Source: a virus
Virus record (IMG/VR): IMGVR_UViG_3300034137_000018
Coordinates: 1-51,755 of that record
Length of the DNA: 51,755 nucleotides
Direction: 5' to 3' (one strand)
Shown here: piece by piece, positions 1-7,207 of the stretch
How the letters are laid out: every line of letters starts with the position of its first letter
Position numbering within the stretch: the first letter of the stretch is position 1
Position numbers and translations under genes: made by a program
Notes under the pieces: generated by a model
The model's database searches: none
The model's input: only the letters and a program-made list of their open reading frames with translations
What the model was told of the DNA's origin: nothing

Positions 1-435
1 CACCCCCCCGGGTCCTTGGGTGCCACCCCCGGGGGTGTCATCCGTGTCACCCCCAAGCGGGAGGGTGTCAGATTTGTCACCCTGGTGGTTCGACGTAGTT
101 CCTTGGAGGGTGTCAGATTTGGCACCCTCCTTCTTTGTCAGCCGTAGGTGGTATCGGCTGGGCATCTGCTGGCCAACCTCAGACCACCGCTCGGTTACCT
201 CGATTGCGCCGTGGTCTGCCAGGTCACCCAGTGCCCGCTGAACGGTTCGTACGGACATGTCTAACTCCTTGGCTATGCGTGACACCGGCGGCCGGGCGCC
301 GTCAGGCAGCCAGGCGTACGACGCCATGTGGGCGTACACAACCACGCACGTTGGGTTGACCTCGCGCAGCAACCAGTGAGGGACCTTTGACCATCCCTCG
401 CGCTCCTGAGTGACCTCGGGCAGTGTGCCGCTCAT
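1..435 (-). CDS. HTH replication-initiator-like protein (3' end outside window)
   Basis: The reading frame is open from the ATG at 435 to the window edge, so only the first 145 codons are visible. Residues about 15-105 look like the winged-helix N-terminal domain (HTH_36-like) of phage replication proteins. A Lys-Val-Pro-His-Trp segment comes first, then a helix-turn-helix near residues 49-72 (SRIAKELDMSVRTVQRAL). After residue 100 the protein becomes a low-complexity Gly/Asp/Thr linker encoded by tandem DNA repeats. The start overlaps the HNH gene stop by 4 bases (ATGA). A replication role is inferred from the domain and from the repeats inside the gene; a plain transcriptional regulator is the alternative. 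Confidence 0.75.
   Translation of the reverse strand, partial: MSGTLPEVTQEREGWSKVPHWLLREVNPTCVVVYAHMASYAWLPDGARPPVSRIAKELDMSVRTVQRALGDLADHGAIEVTERWSEVGQQMPSRYHLRLTKKEGAKSDTLQGTTSNHQGDKSDTLPLGGDTDDTPGGGTQGPGGV
31..130. repeat. Three iteron-like dyad repeats inside the HTH gene
   Basis: Three copies of a GGGTG-N10-CACCC unit lie at 31-54, 62-83 and 105-130, each with a 10-base centre. The last two centres are nearly identical (TCAGATTTGT and TCAGATTTGG). The arms extend to 7, 6 and 8 pairs. On the minus strand they encode a repeated Lys-Ser-Asp-Thr-Leu peptide. Repeats inside an initiator gene recall the lambda ori inside gene O. Operators or hairpins are alternatives. Confidence 0.5.
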
Positions 436-833
436 GCCTGCACCGCCATGATGCGTCCGCAGCAGTCCTCGCACAGCGGCGGGCAGGCGGGGTCAGACAA
501 GGTCGGCTCGAGGCAGACCAGGCACTGCCGGACGTACGGTGCCGGGTGCGCCATGTACTCAGCCCAGACCGCCCGCAGCAGGTCTGCCGGCGGCATCGTG
601 ACGCCCTTGCCTCGGTTGCATTCGGCGCAGGCAGGAACGAGGTTCCACGGGTCACTGGTGCCGCCGTGGGCCACGGGGATGACGTGCTCGATCTGCAGCA
701 CCACCACACCGGCGGGTAGTCCACAGTAGCGGCACGAGAAGTTGTAGCGGCACAATGTCGCCCAGCGCAGCGCGTGTGAGACAGGCTGGCGTTCCACTGG
801 ACGGTGCGTGGCCGATGTTGGTATAGTTTTCAC
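432..833 (-). CDS. HNH endonuclease
   Basis: A 133-residue HNH nuclease. The core reads CRYCG, then an IEHVIPVAHGG segment (the first H of HNH) and NLVPACAECNRGKG, so the metal-binding Cys pairs and the HNH residues are present. A second Cys cluster (CLVC...CEDCC) follows near the C-terminus. A GTG at 839 is also in frame, but the Shine-Dalgarno AGGAAG lies only 2 bases from it. It is 8 bases from the GTG at 833, which is therefore preferred. The stop overlaps the next start by 4 bases. The position beside the initiator-like gene suggests a role in phage DNA metabolism, or a selfish endonuclease. Confidence 0.88.
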   Translation of the reverse strand: MKTIPTSATHRPVERQPVSHALRWATLCRYNFSCRYCGLPAGVVVLQIEHVIPVAHGGTSDPWNLVPACAECNRGKGVTMPPADLLRAVWAEYMAHPAPYVRQCLVCLEPTLSDPACPPLCEDCCGRIMAVQA

Positions 834-892
834 TGGCACTACTTCCTAGGCTTAGTCGGTCAACTAGTGGTGCTGCGAGGGTCAGGGTCTGG

Positions 893-1069
893 TCAACCCT
901 GGCCCTCAATTTCGTTCAGGGCCGGCTGGTCATCTGGCGGAACCGGTTCTGGCATCGTACCCCTACAACCCTCTGCGTGACCACCCTGCCTGGCTATGTG
1001 TCTGCAGCACTCGGTGCAGCGGCCGGGCAGCCCAGCCAGGTAGGCGCGCAGGTCGGGTGTCAGCGCCAC
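893..1069 (-). CDS. Small Cys/His-rich protein
   Basis: A 58-codon gene starting at a GTG that overlaps the stop of the membrane-protein gene by 10 bases. Residues 18-35 hold CTECC, two His and a final Cys, suggesting one zinc site. The C-terminal third is acidic and Pro-rich. Function unknown. It is supported by the tight overlap with its neighbour and by filling the space down to the ribosome site of the HNH gene. Confidence 0.6.
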   Translation of the reverse strand: MALTPDLRAYLAGLPGRCTECCRHIARQGGHAEGCRGTMPEPVPPDDQPALNEIEGQG

Positions 1070-1206
1070 TGCGGGCCCGCTATCAACCCCAGCAGCACAG
1101 CCACCGCCAGTAGCAGCAGTGACAGGATGCAGGTCAGCATGACCACCTGGCAGCCTTGGCGCAGCCCGGCCGCCGCCGCCTGCACGGCAGCCAACGTCTT
1201 GTCCAT
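1060..1206 (-). CDS. Small single-pass membrane protein
   Basis: 48 residues. The start ATG overlaps the preceding stop by one base (TGATG). A charged/amphipathic N-terminal helix of about 22 residues is followed by a strongly hydrophobic segment (VVMLTCILSLLLLAVAVLLG) and a short tail. Function unknown. With the next gene upstream it forms a pair of tiny membrane proteins, a pattern seen for holin-like or membrane-modulating phage proteins, but nothing here is specific. Confidence 0.6.
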   Translation of the reverse strand: MDKTLAAVQAAAAGLRQGCQVVMLTCILSLLLLAVAVLLGLIAGPQWR

Positions 1207-1328
1207 CACTGCAGCACCAGCGCCAGCAGAACGCACACTGCCAGCACCACTAGCGCTAGACCGGCGACAGCGATACCGGCCAAGCATGCCCGCTGCACCC
1301 ACACCTCCACCTGCTCCCGGGTCAGCAC
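1206..1328 (-). CDS. Small single-pass membrane protein
   Basis: 40 residues from a GTG at 1328 that overlaps the stop of the upstream gene by 7 bases. A short polar N-terminus (LTREQVEVW) precedes a hydrophobic helix covering most of the rest. Function unknown. The interlocked stop and start codons on both sides are the main evidence that this very short frame is translated. Confidence 0.55.
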   Translation of the reverse strand: MLTREQVEVWVQRACLAGIAVAGLALVVLAVCVLLALVLQ

Positions 1329-1669
1329 GGCAGCACCATGGGGTCGGTGCCGTCCGTCCAGCGGACCTGCCCGCCGGCGCTGCCGCTGGTGGACCAATGC
1401 CCTGCGCGGGGGTCGTGGCCGGCTGGCAGCATGCACGGCACCCAGGTGTGGCACTGGGGGTGGTAGGTGGCCAACATGGGCACGTCGGCCGCCGGCGAGC
1501 CGCATAACGTTACCCCGTCGAGCATGTCCTCGTCCAGCCATGCGGTGCCGGCGTCGTGGTGGTCAGCGACGGACCTGATGTACGCCGGCCAGTCCGTCAC
1601 ACCAGCCGCTGACGCCAGCACCCGCAGGTGCCGGGCCAACAGCGCGCTTGCCTCGTCAGGGCTGGTCAT
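1322..1669 (-). CDS. Hypothetical protein
   Basis: 115 residues, start ATG overlapping the methyltransferase stop (ATGA). The N-terminal half is helical. The middle contains a CxxH-like cluster (YHPQCHTWVPCMLPAGHDP) with Cys and His spaced as in small zinc-binding or host-type AGHD motifs. Such motifs occur in many short actinophage proteins of unknown role. It is co-transcribed with the two methyltransferases. Confidence 0.7.
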   Translation of the reverse strand: MTSPDEASALLARHLRVLASAAGVTDWPAYIRSVADHHDAGTAWLDEDMLDGVTLCGSPAADVPMLATYHPQCHTWVPCMLPAGHDPRAGHWSTSGSAGGQVRWTDGTDPMVLPC

Positions 1670-2706
1670 GCGTCACCCTCGAGGCGCTGGGTCGCCTGCT
1701 TGGCGTCACCCTTCAGGAACACCAGCATGTGCTGGTGCACGCGGGTCAGTTTGCGGCTGGCCCGGAACGGGCGTTCGGCGCGGACGGCTGCGGTGCCCAC
1801 CGGGTCCAGCAGCACAGCGTCGTTCCAGAACCGCATACCGGCCGACTCGAACTGGCCGATCGTGTCAGCGACCAGCCCACGGTACGCACCCTTCTTGTCG
1901 CGGATGTCGCTGGTGACCCACACCGCGAACCGGTGCTCACGCAACCGCTCCGCAGCCCGATAGATGATGACCTGCTGCATCGCCAGGAACTGCTGGTGGT
2001 CCATGGTGGACAGGTCCCGGGGGTCGTCGCTGTACACCTCGAGGTCGCCGTACGGCGGGCAGGTGAGTAGCATGTCGTAGCGCCCGTCAGGGTGCAGCAG
2101 GGTGTCCATGGCGGTACTGTCGCCCTCGATCCACACCGGCCAGTGGTTGTTGGTCCCCAGGTGCGCTTGGGTGCGGTTGGCTGCCACCTGCTCGCCGCGC
2201 AGGTCTATGCCGGTGTAGTTGCGCTGCAGCACGCTGGCCACAATGCCGCGCACCGAGCCGCCCGCGAACGGGTCCAGCACAGCGTCACCCACCAGGGTGT
2301 GCCACCGGTACGCCAGTTCGCACAGCACCGGGTCGAACACCGACACCCCGGCAGCCTTCAGCGGGCTGTAGTTGTTCTCCTCGCCGCGCAGCAGCCGGGC
2401 CAGGAAGTCGTCGCGTCCGGGGGCGGTGATGCCCACCGCCGACGCCTTCGCAGGGTCGTAGCCGGGCCGCTGCCCAGGCACCGGGATGCCGGCGTTGAAC
2501 AGCAGGTCCCCTCCGCGCCCCAACTCGGACTCGATGCCCATGGTCAGCCACCGCCGCTTGCGGGCCTGCCAGTCCCCTGCCCGGCGGTCCAGCACCGACA
2601 TGGGAGGCACCCCGAACTTGTCTGCCAGGGACACCGCAGCGGGCCGCTCGTAGTCAAACAGTCCCGCGTCCTCGCCCTGCTCTGCCCAGCCCTCTGCTGT
2701 GGTCAT
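1666..2706 (-). CDS. DNA methyltransferase (N4-cytosine/N6-adenine type), copy 1
   Basis: 346 residues. The SAM-binding motif DPFAGG is at 145-150 and the catalytic TCPPY motif (DPPY/SPPY class) at 215-219, so the FxGxG motif precedes the catalytic motif. The N-terminus has the conserved segment FGVPPMSVLDRR (31-42) that recurs in the second copy. It should methylate an exocyclic amino group of C or A in phage DNA, plausibly for protection from host restriction. The ATG at 2706 overlaps the upstream stop (ATGA). It is homologous along its whole length to the gene at 2933-4009, so the pair probably arose by duplication. The target site cannot be read from sequence. Confidence 0.88.
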   Translation of the reverse strand: MTTAEGWAEQGEDAGLFDYERPAAVSLADKFGVPPMSVLDRRAGDWQARKRRWLTMGIESELGRGGDLLFNAGIPVPGQRPGYDPAKASAVGITAPGRDDFLARLLRGEENNYSPLKAAGVSVFDPVLCELAYRWHTLVGDAVLDPFAGGSVRGIVASVLQRNYTGIDLRGEQVAANRTQAHLGTNNHWPVWIEGDSTAMDTLLHPDGRYDMLLTCPPYGDLEVYSDDPRDLSTMDHQQFLAMQQVIIYRAAERLREHRFAVWVTSDIRDKKGAYRGLVADTIGQFESAGMRFWNDAVLLDPVGTAAVRAERPFRASRKLTRVHQHMLVFLKGDAKQATQRLEGDA

Positions 2707-2936
2707 TCTGCGCCCTTCAGTCGTAGTCCAGTATCGGTCAGTGGCCCCCAGCGCCGGGTCAGTTCGTCCCACCCCACGTAGGTCTTGTAGCCGTTCTTGT
2801 AGCCCTTCCAGTGCCCGTCCGTTGTGCGCCCCCAGCGGGGACTGGCTGGGTCGCACGGGTCCCAATCTGGTGTGCTGTAGTCAGTGACGCAGACCACCTC
2901 GGGTGGCGGCTCGGGGGCGCCTTGGTCCCAGGTCAC
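2703..2936 (-). CDS. Hypothetical protein between the methyltransferases
   Basis: 77 residues, translationally coupled on both sides by ATGA overlaps. Rich in Trp, Gly, Asp and Tyr (for example GRTTDGHWKGYKNGYKTY), with no recognised domain. Its sandwiched position suggests it travels with the methyltransferase pair. Confidence 0.7.
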   Translation of the reverse strand: MTWDQGAPEPPPEVVCVTDYSTPDWDPCDPASPRWGRTTDGHWKGYKNGYKTYVGWDELTRRWGPLTDTGLRLKGAE

Positions 2937-4009
2937 ACCGTCCCCATCTCGTCTGTGGCGACCTTCGGGTCGCCCTTCACGAACACCAGCGCATGCTGGT
3001 GCATACGGATGACCTTGCGGGCGCTGGAGAAGTGACGGCCGGCGCGCACAGCACCAGACCCCACCGGGTCCAGAATCACCAGGTCGTTGTACAACTCGAG
3101 CCCGCAGTCCTGCGCGGCATGGATGGTGTCAGCCACCAGCGCCCGGTACGGACTGCCCACCTTTGCCTTGTCCCGCACATCGCTGGTCACCCACACCACG
3201 AACCGGTTTGGTCGCAGGTGCTCAACGGCCTCCGCCAGGATGGCCTGCTGCACCACGAGGAACATGTCGTAGTCCATGGTGGACAGGTCCCGCGGGTCGT
3301 CCGAGTACACCTCCAGGTCGGCGTACGGGGGGCAGGTCAGGATCAGGTCGGCAGCAAAGTGGGTCAGCGCTGGCAGCACGTGCAGGCTGTCACCAGCCAG
3401 CCACCGCGGCTTGGGTAGCCCGTCCGGCACCAGACCGATCTGCTGCCAGTTGGCGTTCACCTGATCGGCGCGCAGGTCCACACCCAGGTAGTCCCGGCCC
3501 AGCACCCCGGACACAATGCCACGGACACTGCCGCCGGCGAACGGGTCCAGCACCTGCCAGCCCACCTTGCTGAACCAGCGGACCGCCAACTCGGCCAGCA
3601 CCGGGTCAAAGATGGACGTGCCTACCGTCTCCACATCCCCGGCCTCGCCGTCCCCGCCGCCCCACTTCGGGTCATAGGAGGCGGTGCCGCCGCCGGCCTT
3701 CTGACCCAGCCACGCACCGCCACCGCCGCCGCCCGGGTGCGGGCCACTGCCACGCTTGTGCTTGAACTGGCCGGCGCCGTTGAAGTAGTCATCGGTGAAG
3801 CCGGACCTCTTCAGCAGGTTCGTGTCCCGCCCCAACTCGGACTTGATGCCCAGGGACAGCCACGCCCGCTTCCGCTCCTGCCACAGCCCAGCCCGCCGGT
3901 CCAACACGCTGAACGGCGGCACCCCGAACCGGTCGGCCAGGGTGACCGCCGGCGCCGCCTCCGACTCGAACAGCGCCTCGGGGGCCAGCGGGTCCACGAA
4001 GCCGCTCAC
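2933..4009 (-). CDS. DNA methyltransferase (N4-cytosine/N6-adenine type), copy 2
   Basis: 358 residues from a GTG at 4009 that overlaps the upstream stop (GTGA). It carries the same N-terminal FGVPPFSVLDRR segment, DPFAGG and TCPPY motifs, and the downstream YSDDPRDLSTMD stretch shared with copy 1. It differs mainly by a Gly-rich insertion of about 40 residues around 105-145 (HPGGGGGGAW...KWGGGDG), between the N-terminal segment and the SAM motif. That insertion lies where a target-recognition loop could sit, so the two copies may methylate different sites. This is inference from divergence only. Confidence 0.88.
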   Translation of the reverse strand: MSGFVDPLAPEALFESEAAPAVTLADRFGVPPFSVLDRRAGLWQERKRAWLSLGIKSELGRDTNLLKRSGFTDDYFNGAGQFKHKRGSGPHPGGGGGGAWLGQKAGGGTASYDPKWGGGDGEAGDVETVGTSIFDPVLAELAVRWFSKVGWQVLDPFAGGSVRGIVSGVLGRDYLGVDLRADQVNANWQQIGLVPDGLPKPRWLAGDSLHVLPALTHFAADLILTCPPYADLEVYSDDPRDLSTMDYDMFLVVQQAILAEAVEHLRPNRFVVWVTSDVRDKAKVGSPYRALVADTIHAAQDCGLELYNDLVILDPVGSGAVRAGRHFSSARKVIRMHQHALVFVKGDPKVATDEMGTV

Positions 4010-4209
4010 GGCTTGACCTCGTACGGCCAGTCCGCGTCGTAGCCCCAGGTGCGCCCGCAGCCGGTGCAGACCTCGCCGTCCCACACGGTCAGCCGGTCGC
4101 ACTCGTAGCAGTCGTCCACGTCGCCAATGGCGGCCAGCCGGACGCGCAGGCTCTGCGGCAGGAGAGACGTTGCGCGCCGCTCCAGCAGTCTTGCCAGCCA
4201 GCGCTTCAC
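4006..4209 (-). CDS. Small zinc-ribbon protein
   Basis: 67 residues. A basic N-terminal region is followed by CYEC-x10-CTGC, a four-Cys zinc ribbon, and an aromatic acidic tail. ATGA and GTGA overlaps tie it to its neighbours and to the methyltransferase below it. Possible accessory DNA- or protein-binding factor; no specific function is recognised. Confidence 0.72.
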   Translation of the reverse strand: MKRWLARLLERRATSLLPQSLRVRLAAIGDVDDCYECDRLTVWDGEVCTGCGRTWGYDADWPYEVKP

Positions 4210-4583
4210 CGCTCGTCCTTGGGTGCCACGTAGACCACCACAGCACCCTGGTAGCGGATGAGGTCTGCCTGCGTGAACATGCGCCCGTTGGTGCCGTGGA
4301 ACATGCCGTCGCGGTGGTGCCGCTGGTAGGCGGTGCCTGTGGGTCCGTTGGACAGCACAATACTGCCGGGCGGCAGGCTCAGGTGGTGCCCTGTCAGGGT
4401 GTCACCCACCGCAGCCTCCAGTGTGGCCGGGGTCTGTTGCTGCTGCCTCAGCGCCCGCGCCTCCCGGGTCATGGTTCGGCGGTCATGCGCATCGCAGATG
4501 AGGATGTCTGGGTCTCCGATGTCGTGCTGCCGGCCGGTGCACGAGGTGCCGTCCAGCAGGTGCACGTAAATGGACTGAGGCAT
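4206..4583 (-). CDS. Hypothetical protein
   Basis: 125 residues with a good Shine-Dalgarno (AGAAAGAAGG, about 4 bases before the ATG at 4583). The N-terminus reads YVHLLDGTSCTGRQHDIGDPD, then a CDAHD segment and a Gln-rich helix. No domain recognised. It starts a short translationally coupled set that runs into the methyltransferases. Confidence 0.7.
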   Translation of the reverse strand: MPQSIYVHLLDGTSCTGRQHDIGDPDILICDAHDRRTMTREARALRQQQQTPATLEAAVGDTLTGHHLSLPPGSIVLSNGPTGTAYQRHHRDGMFHGTNGRMFTQADLIRYQGAVVVYVAPKDER

Positions 4584-4626
4584 GGTGCCTTCTTTCTGTG
4601 GGGGTTGGAATCCCAGAGCCGCTAAG

Positions 4627-4998
4627 TCAGCGGCGGGGGGGTAGTGCGGTGTAGACAGTTTTCGGGGCCACGTAGTCCGGGTGGCGGGGGTCAGTGACGG
4701 GCCACGGCAGCGGGGTCATGCCCACCACGGACGCCAGCGGGACCGTTGCCCAGCGGTTGTCCTCGCCGTACATGCGGCAGGTCAGGTCCACAGCCTTGTC
4801 GGTGTCACCCAGCAGGGACACACCCACCCCGATTACCTCCACGTCGAACGCCACCGTCAGCGGTGTTGGCTTGGCCACCTTCACGTAGACCAGGGACCGG
4901 CGCCCCATCAGGGACTGCACAGTCATCCGCTTCTGGCTGGGCGTCATGCGCGCCATCTCCATCCGGCGCGGCTCTTGACTCGGGGCTGCGGTGTTCAT
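4627..4998 (-). CDS. Hypothetical protein, leaderless start
   Basis: 123 residues. The ATG at 4998 is chosen over upstream in-frame codons because it lies exactly 6 bases after the -10 box of a conserved promoter, and no Shine-Dalgarno is present. Basic N-terminal 35 residues (KRMTVQSLMGRRSLVYVKVAK), then a beta-rich body. Function unknown. The shared promoter type places it in the same regulon as the genes starting at 6416, 7470, 14679, 15358, 42346, 47480 and 49739. Confidence 0.75.
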   Translation of the reverse strand: MNTAAPSQEPRRMEMARMTPSQKRMTVQSLMGRRSLVYVKVAKPTPLTVAFDVEVIGVGVSLLGDTDKAVDLTCRMYGEDNRWATVPLASVVGMTPLPWPVTDPRHPDYVAPKTVYTALPPRR

Positions 4999-5034
4999 GT
5001 GCCTAGTTTGGCACACCTTCCTCTGTTGGCACAA
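4999..5034 (-). promoter_or_regulatory. Leaderless promoter for the gene at 4627-4998
   Basis: On the minus strand: -35 TTGTGC (5034-5029), 18-base spacer ending in TGC, -10 CAAACT (5010-5005), then 6 bases to the ATG. It lies within the 3' end of the upstream zinc-protein gene. Confidence 0.7.
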
Positions 5035-5245
5035 GTAGGCGGGCGATGCGGCGCAGACTGCCCAGGTTGTAGCGGTCCACGGTCTGTGACCCGTCGCGGT
5101 GCTCGTTGCCGTCCAGCAGGGACAGCACACACTCACCGCAGATGCGTCCCCAATACCCCCGGCCGGCGCGGCGGTAGTTGCCTCCGCCCTTCCGTTGGAT
5201 AGCCCAGCACTGCCGGCGCCGGCCACAGTAGGTGCAGCGGTCCAT
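5003..5245 (-). CDS. Small zinc-finger protein
   Basis: 80 residues from the ATG at 5245, which shares one base with the preceding stop. CTYC near the N-terminus and CGEC about 30 residues later form a four-Cys site, separated by a basic, aromatic loop (RKGGGNYRRAGRGYWGR). The C-terminal part is helical. Unknown role; the basic loop suggests nucleic-acid binding. Confidence 0.7.
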   Translation of the reverse strand: MDRCTYCGRRRQCWAIQRKGGGNYRRAGRGYWGRICGECVLSLLDGNEHRDGSQTVDRYNLGSLRRIARLLVPTEEGVPN

Positions 5246-5604
5246 CAGCCCTTCCCCTCCCAGCGGTAACACGCCGGCCAGCGGGCCAACACGTCAGTGG
5301 CGGGCCCACCAGTCACCGGGCCCAGGTCACACTTGGGGTACGTGCCGCCCAGGCGTTTCAAGACACGGTGCACGCAGTCCCCGCACGTGTGGCCGGCACC
5401 GTCCCTGTCTACGCCCAGCAGCGGCATGTGCGGTCCGTCCAGCAGCAGCGGGTGGAAGCCGCGCTCAATGTGCGCGGCCACCTTCGCCCGCCGCCGCTCC
5501 AACGCAGCCCGCCGCCTGTCGGCGGTGGACTGCTCGGGTTGCGGCTCGGGCGCCGGGGTGGGGAAGCCGCCGAACAGCATCGGCTCCTCCGCATCGTCCG
5601 TCAC
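5245..5604 (-). CDS. Hypothetical Cys-containing protein
   Basis: 119 residues, GTG start coupled to the upstream stop by a GTGA overlap. Pro/Glu-rich N-terminus, a basic helix (ADRRRAALERRRAKVAAHI), then a C-terminal region with HTCGDCVHR, YPKCD and ACYRWEG that looks like a compact zinc or iron site. This type recurs in actinophage early regions; function unknown. Confidence 0.7.
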   Translation of the reverse strand: MTDDAEEPMLFGGFPTPAPEPQPEQSTADRRRAALERRRAKVAAHIERGFHPLLLDGPHMPLLGVDRDGAGHTCGDCVHRVLKRLGGTYPKCDLGPVTGGPATDVLARWPACYRWEGKG

Positions 5605-6416
5605 AGCAGCGCCCCCGCCACAATGTTGGCCGCGGTCGGCCGGCGGAAGAAGCCGAACGCCTCGTCGTCACGGCTGGCCTCGAGGGTGGCCACGAAGGTG
5701 ACATGATCGCCCTTCTGGACGTTGCCCACCAGTTCGCCGTCCACCCAGTCCCCCAGCAGAGACTTGGGGCAGGTGCCGTACACCTTGAAGCCGCGGTCGT
5801 CGCGCACCAGCAGTTTCACCTCGAGGCTGCCGTATGCGTAGCCGTCCACCGTCTTGCGGGCCAGCACTTCGCCGGTCACGGTCTGCCGGCCGGTCACCAC
5901 CGGGGACTGCGCGGCCAGTTCGGCAGCCTTCGCAGCCTCCCGTGCGTCGTGGTCAGCCACAGTCTGCAGCATCGCCTCGCCCTGCTTGTCGGTCAGCCCA
6001 CCGTGCTTGCCGACGTGGTGGTACAGCGACCAGTAGAAGCCGCTGCTGTCCTCGATGACCTTCAGCCGGTCCAGCGCAGCCGCCAGATCGGGGCTGCTGT
6101 GCCGCCACGCGCCGCGGCTGATGTCGGCCAGCACTTCTGCCTCCCGGGCTGCCACAGCCTGCTTGACGTGCCGGTGTGCGGTGGCCCGCAGGCTGGACAC
6201 CTTGACGGTGTTCTTGCCGCTGCCGTCGCAGTCGAAGCAGACGCGTCCTTGGGTGCGCTCTCCGTGCACGTAGCCGTCGAGGACGACGCGGCCGAAGTGC
6301 ACGACGCCGTCACCGCCGCAGTTGCCGCAGGTGCGGACGATGGTGTCGGTGCCCTTCATGCCAGGGCACGGGTCCACGTAGACGGTGGGGTCGGTTTGGG
6401 TGTCTGCGGTGGTCAT
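5601..6416 (-). CDS. DnaJ-type zinc-finger protein with C-terminal beta domain
   Basis: 271 residues. Two CxxCxGxG-type knuckles (CGNCGGDG near residue 30 and CFDCDGSG near residue 60) are the hallmark of the DnaJ cysteine-rich zinc domain. Without a J-domain, it is probably a zinc-binding RNA/DNA or protein scaffold. A helical middle is followed by a beta-rich C-terminus (about 165-260: GEVLARKTVDGYAYGSLEVK, VTFVATLEASRDDEAFGFF) resembling an OB-like fold. The start is leaderless, 6 bases after a -10 box. The gene at 14897-15358 has a related knuckle module and the same promoter type. Confidence 0.72.
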   Translation of the reverse strand: MTTADTQTDPTVYVDPCPGMKGTDTIVRTCGNCGGDGVVHFGRVVLDGYVHGERTQGRVCFDCDGSGKNTVKVSSLRATAHRHVKQAVAAREAEVLADISRGAWRHSSPDLAAALDRLKVIEDSSGFYWSLYHHVGKHGGLTDKQGEAMLQTVADHDAREAAKAAELAAQSPVVTGRQTVTGEVLARKTVDGYAYGSLEVKLLVRDDRGFKVYGTCPKSLLGDWVDGELVGNVQKGDHVTFVATLEASRDDEAFGFFRRPTAANIVAGALL

Positions 6417-6473
6417 GTACCTATAGTGGCATACCTGTCAGGGGTGACACAACCCCTCTGGTAGAGATACCGT
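6417..6473. promoter_or_regulatory. Divergent overlapping promoters
   Basis: Minus strand: -35 TTGTGT (6452-6447), 18-base spacer, -10 CACTAT (6428-6423), 6 bases to the ATG at 6416. Plus strand: -35 GTGACA (6444-6449), 18-base spacer, -10 TACCGT (6468-6473), 5 bases to the ATG at 6479. The two -35 elements overlap, so occupancy of one should exclude the other. The plus-strand promoter is the weaker prediction. Confidence 0.6.
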
Positions 6474-6478
6474 CAAGC

Positions 6479-6880
6479 ATGACATCACCCCGCCGAGCCG
6501 CCGCCAGCATGGCCGCCGCAGTAGCCCTCGCAGTCCCGCTGACCCTGGCCACGGTCACCCCCGCCCACGCAGGGCCCTGCCCATCGTCCACCTGCAACGT
6601 CAACGTCATCTACAACAGCACCCAGTCCATCTACGCCATCAACGTGTGGAGCGACACCAACTGCACCACCTACGATGCGCCACACCGCGTCCTCTACCCG
6701 GGCCAGCAGTCCCCGGTGGGGTACGCCTCGTACCGGGTCAACTCGCCGTCAAAGTTCGGCACCCGCGGCTACGGGTACACCAACCTGCGGAGCGCCAACG
6801 CCTGCGTGCCGTACCAAGTCACTCGCTACAACAACACCGATCTGCGCATGGACGTGCTGGTGTATCGCGCGCTGCCGTGA
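6479..6880 (+). CDS. Secreted protein with Sec signal peptide
   Basis: 133 residues on the strand opposite to all neighbours. Residues 1-31 form a classical signal peptide: basic MTSPRR, a hydrophobic Ala/Val/Leu core, and an AHA cleavage site before Gly32. The mature 102-residue protein has four Cys (positions fit two disulfides) and is rich in Asn, Tyr, Thr and Ser, suggesting a compact beta fold outside the cell. No Shine-Dalgarno precedes the ATG; a -10-like TACCGT ends 5 bases upstream. The gene ends 9 bases before a convergent gene. This looks like a moron: a self-contained transcription unit with a possible role in surface modification, exclusion or lysogenic conversion. The function is not recognisable. 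Confidence 0.72.
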   Translation: MTSPRRAAASMAAAVALAVPLTLATVTPAHAGPCPSSTCNVNVIYNSTQSIYAINVWSDTNCTTYDAPHRVLYPGQQSPVGYASYRVNSPSKFGTRGYGYTNLRSANACVPYQVTRYNNTDLRMDVLVYRALP

Positions 6881-6889
6881 CGCGCGCTG

Positions 6890-7207
6890 CTACGAAGTAG
6901 CCGGCGGGGTCAGGCTGACCTGCGCAGGGTCGACCACGTACCGGGTGGCGGTGCCGTCAGGGCGCCGCGCCTCGCCGGGCTTGGTGTAGACCGCCATGTG
7001 TCGGCCACGTCGGGCTGTGCCGCGCCGCCACGCCACCCGCCAGTATCGGACAGCCTCGCCGCGCACCCACACCGTGGTGCCCGGGTCCAACTGCTCCACC
7101 AGCATCATCGCCAGGGTGGACGCCGGCCAGTCAGGGTGTCGGGCGAACACCGCCCGCGCCGCAGCGATTCGTTCCTGCACCTGCGGGCTGTCCGCAGCGG
7201 TGGTCAC
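6890..7207 (-). CDS. Hypothetical protein
   Basis: 105 residues, GTG start with GTGA overlap. An N-terminal helix is followed by a Trp- and Arg-rich beta segment (VWVRGEAVRYWRVAWRRG). It converges on the secreted-protein gene with only 9 bases between stops, so the two transcripts may run into each other. No recognised domain. Confidence 0.65.
   Translation of the reverse strand: MTTAADSPQVQERIAAARAVFARHPDWPASTLAMMLVEQLDPGTTVWVRGEAVRYWRVAWRRGTARRGRHMAVYTKPGEARRPDGTATRYVVDPAQVSLTPPATS

Noticed and set aside
62-130. Tandem transcription terminators near the left edge
   Set aside because: The hairpins lie inside an open coding frame with repeat-encoded peptide; iterons or operators fit better.
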